Shown here one piece after another: positions 53,478-54,643 of a stretch of 54,643 nucleotides of DNA. Under the pieces are notes generated by a model. It saw nothing but the letters and a program-made list of their open reading frames with translations. It did not search any database and was not told the DNA's origin. This DNA is from Phycisphaerae bacterium (lineage in GTDB: Bacteria > Chloroflexota > Anaerolineae > 4572-78 > J111). Made by a program: the position numbers and the translations under genes. The stretch is taken from the NCBI GenBank assembly GCA_028285035.1, contig JANQQF010000031.1, positions 1-54,643 of the forward strand. Direction: 5' to 3'. Position 1 is the stretch's first letter, and each line of letters opens with the position of its first letter.

Positions 53478-54643
53478 AAAAAGGAGTTAGGCGAGTAAAA
53501 TTTGGGCATCCCGTAAAGTAGGAGAAAAAAATGGTGAGCCCAGAGCTTGAAAAATGGAAACAAAGCATTGAAGATATGAGACGGTTATCTTTGGAAGCGG
53601 AACACCCGCGTAGTCGAGAACGGTTTCAAGCGTTGTATATGATTGGTAGCAAGCAAAAAAACGCCAGTCAGTGGGCCAAACAGACCCATCGTCAAAAACA
53701 AACGGTGTTGGGCTGGGTCCATCGTTACAATGAGTACGGTCCAGACAGTCTACACTATCAGCCCAGTGGGGGTCAACAACCAAGCCTGAGCGAGGCCGAA
53801 AAAAAAGATTATCGAAACAGTGAAGCAGGATCGACCCGTTGACCATCAACTACCAGGCTACGGCTGGACGGTAAAAAAGCTAAGGTACTGGGTGGCCGAA
53901 AAACTAGGCCAACAGGTGAGCCGAACCACCTTGAGAAGCTTACTGAAACAAGCAGGTTTGAGTTGGAAAAAGTGCAAAAAAGTGTTAGCAAAAGCCAACC
54001 CTCAGCAACGAGCTGAGTATGTCAAACGCTTTCAGGACTGGTTTGAGCAGGTTTGTCAGGGTAAAGTGCGGCTGATCTATCTTGATGAAGCTCATCTCCA
54101 TCAAGATATGGGCACAAGTTACCGCTGGTCAAGCCGAGGTGAAGCGGATTGGGTACCCAGTTCCTGTCCACCCCTTAGAAATTGTCTCAACTGGTATGGG
54201 GCCTATGATTTTAGCAATGGTCAATGTCTGATTTGGCATCAAGACAAGTGTGATAGCAATACTACGGTCGCTTTCTTGCACTATCTGGCTCGACAATGGC
54301 CACCTGACCCCAGCCAGCAAACGGTCATCATTTGGGATGGCGCACCTTGGCATAGTCGGGCTGAAATTGTCCGCCAAGCCGCTGAAACCTTGGGCTTTAT
54401 CCTGATCCAACTACCCACTTATAGCCCTGATCTTAACCCGATTGAAGGTCTCTGGAAATGGATGCGAGAGGATGTATCCCACCATCACTGTTACAAATAT
54501 CTCTATCAGTTGGAACGGGCTTGCCTGGATTTTATTGACCGTATCAATCTTGACCCTGTCGCCATCATTACCCGTCTTTGGCCTAAATTTCAGCTTGACC
54601 CTCTCTATGAAAAAGTTCTGTTTTCATTCTGATACCAGTATAG
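53478..54643 (+). mobile_element. IS630-family insertion sequence (right end outside window)
   Basis: The unit starts near GAAAAAGGAGTTAGGC after thrC and holds one transposase gene. The 15-mer AAAAAGGAGTTAGGC is also found at the edge of the structured element at 24162, suggesting a shared end sequence. The right end and any target duplication lie past the window, so the left boundary is a guess within about 20 bases. Confidence 0.5.
53531..54632 (+). pseudogene. IS630-family transposase, two frames joined at an A8 run
   Basis: The first frame (53531-53842) has the helix-turn-helix part: RFQALYMIGSKQKNASQWAK, then VLGWVHRYNEYG. The second (read through 53820-54632) has the DDE core: RLIYLDEAHLHQDMG, TVIIWDGAPWHSRAE, and SPDLNPIEGLWKWM. 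Removing one A from the run at 53799-53806 (A8) joins them into 366 residues with KKIIETVKQDRPVDH across the join. This may be a real loss, or a run where RNA polymerase or ribosome slippage makes the full protein, as is known for some insertion sequences. GGAG lies upstream of the ATG. Confidence 0.8.

Noticed and set aside
1..54643. CRISPR arrays, tRNA or rRNA genes
   Set aside because: No regularly spaced direct repeats, tRNA-like T-arm/acceptor pattern or rRNA-like stretch was seen on reading; a covariance-model scan would be decisive.

Overview
The window looks like a chromosomal piece of an environmental Chloroflexota bacterium, probably Anaerolineae-like. The base composition is middle-range. 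There is a CSLREA/choice-of-anchor Q beta-helix surface protein, secreted proteins ending in a short F-L-P-I-V tail, a SARP/BTAD-NB-ARC-TPR regulator, an Asp-box propeller glycosidase, and many short hairpin repeats between genes. The taxonomic call is an inference from gene style; no rRNA or tRNA gene was seen.

Layout. 1-5.4 kb: end of a secreted protein, a two-gene metallophosphoesterase unit, a broken beta-helix surface gene, an ECF sigma factor and clpP. 5.4-10.7 kb: minus-strand accessory genes (AraC regulator, SDR, NTF2-like, DUF1801, an ArsR-SRPBCC pair and an enolase-superfamily dehydratase). 11.2-15.8 kb: a restriction-modification operon (zinc-ribbon DNA methylase plus PD-(D/E)xK nuclease) next to an IS4-type transposase. 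All three of these genes are interrupted by one-base changes in homopolymer runs. 15.9-23.5 kb: GH127 arabinofuranosidase, RidA, M3 oligopeptidase, VOC protein and the large SARP-type regulator. 24.4-27.8 kb: secreted glycosidase with a propeller.

27.8-33.5 kb is a light-dependent DNA-repair neighbourhood. It holds DUF2256, a short photolyase-like FAD-domain protein, a separately encoded photolyase antenna-type alpha/beta domain, a DoxX/NDH-2 pair, DUF427, and a full-length iron-sulfur (6-4)-type photolyase whose four cluster cysteines have the same spacing as in PhrB. A PAS-GAF histidine kinase and a NarL-type regulator follow.

36-53.5 kb is mostly amino-acid and small-molecule metabolism: hydantoinase A/B, branched-chain aminotransferase, an MttB-family methyltransferase, a lipid-kinase-like gene, a DUF559 nuclease framed by long inverted repeats, a thioesterase and Ldh-type dehydrogenase, then an Lrp regulator followed by a transsulfuration-type PLP enzyme, an amidohydrolase, kbl, tdh and thrC (threonine made and cleaved to glycine). 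An IS630-type element closes the window.

The most interesting signals are the split photolyase operon, the DUF559 inverted-repeat unit, the homopolymer-interrupted R-M operon, a paired operator-like motif at 1.75 and 23.6 kb, a structured element at 24.16 kb sharing a 15-mer with the IS630 end, and families of hairpins built from repeated short words.
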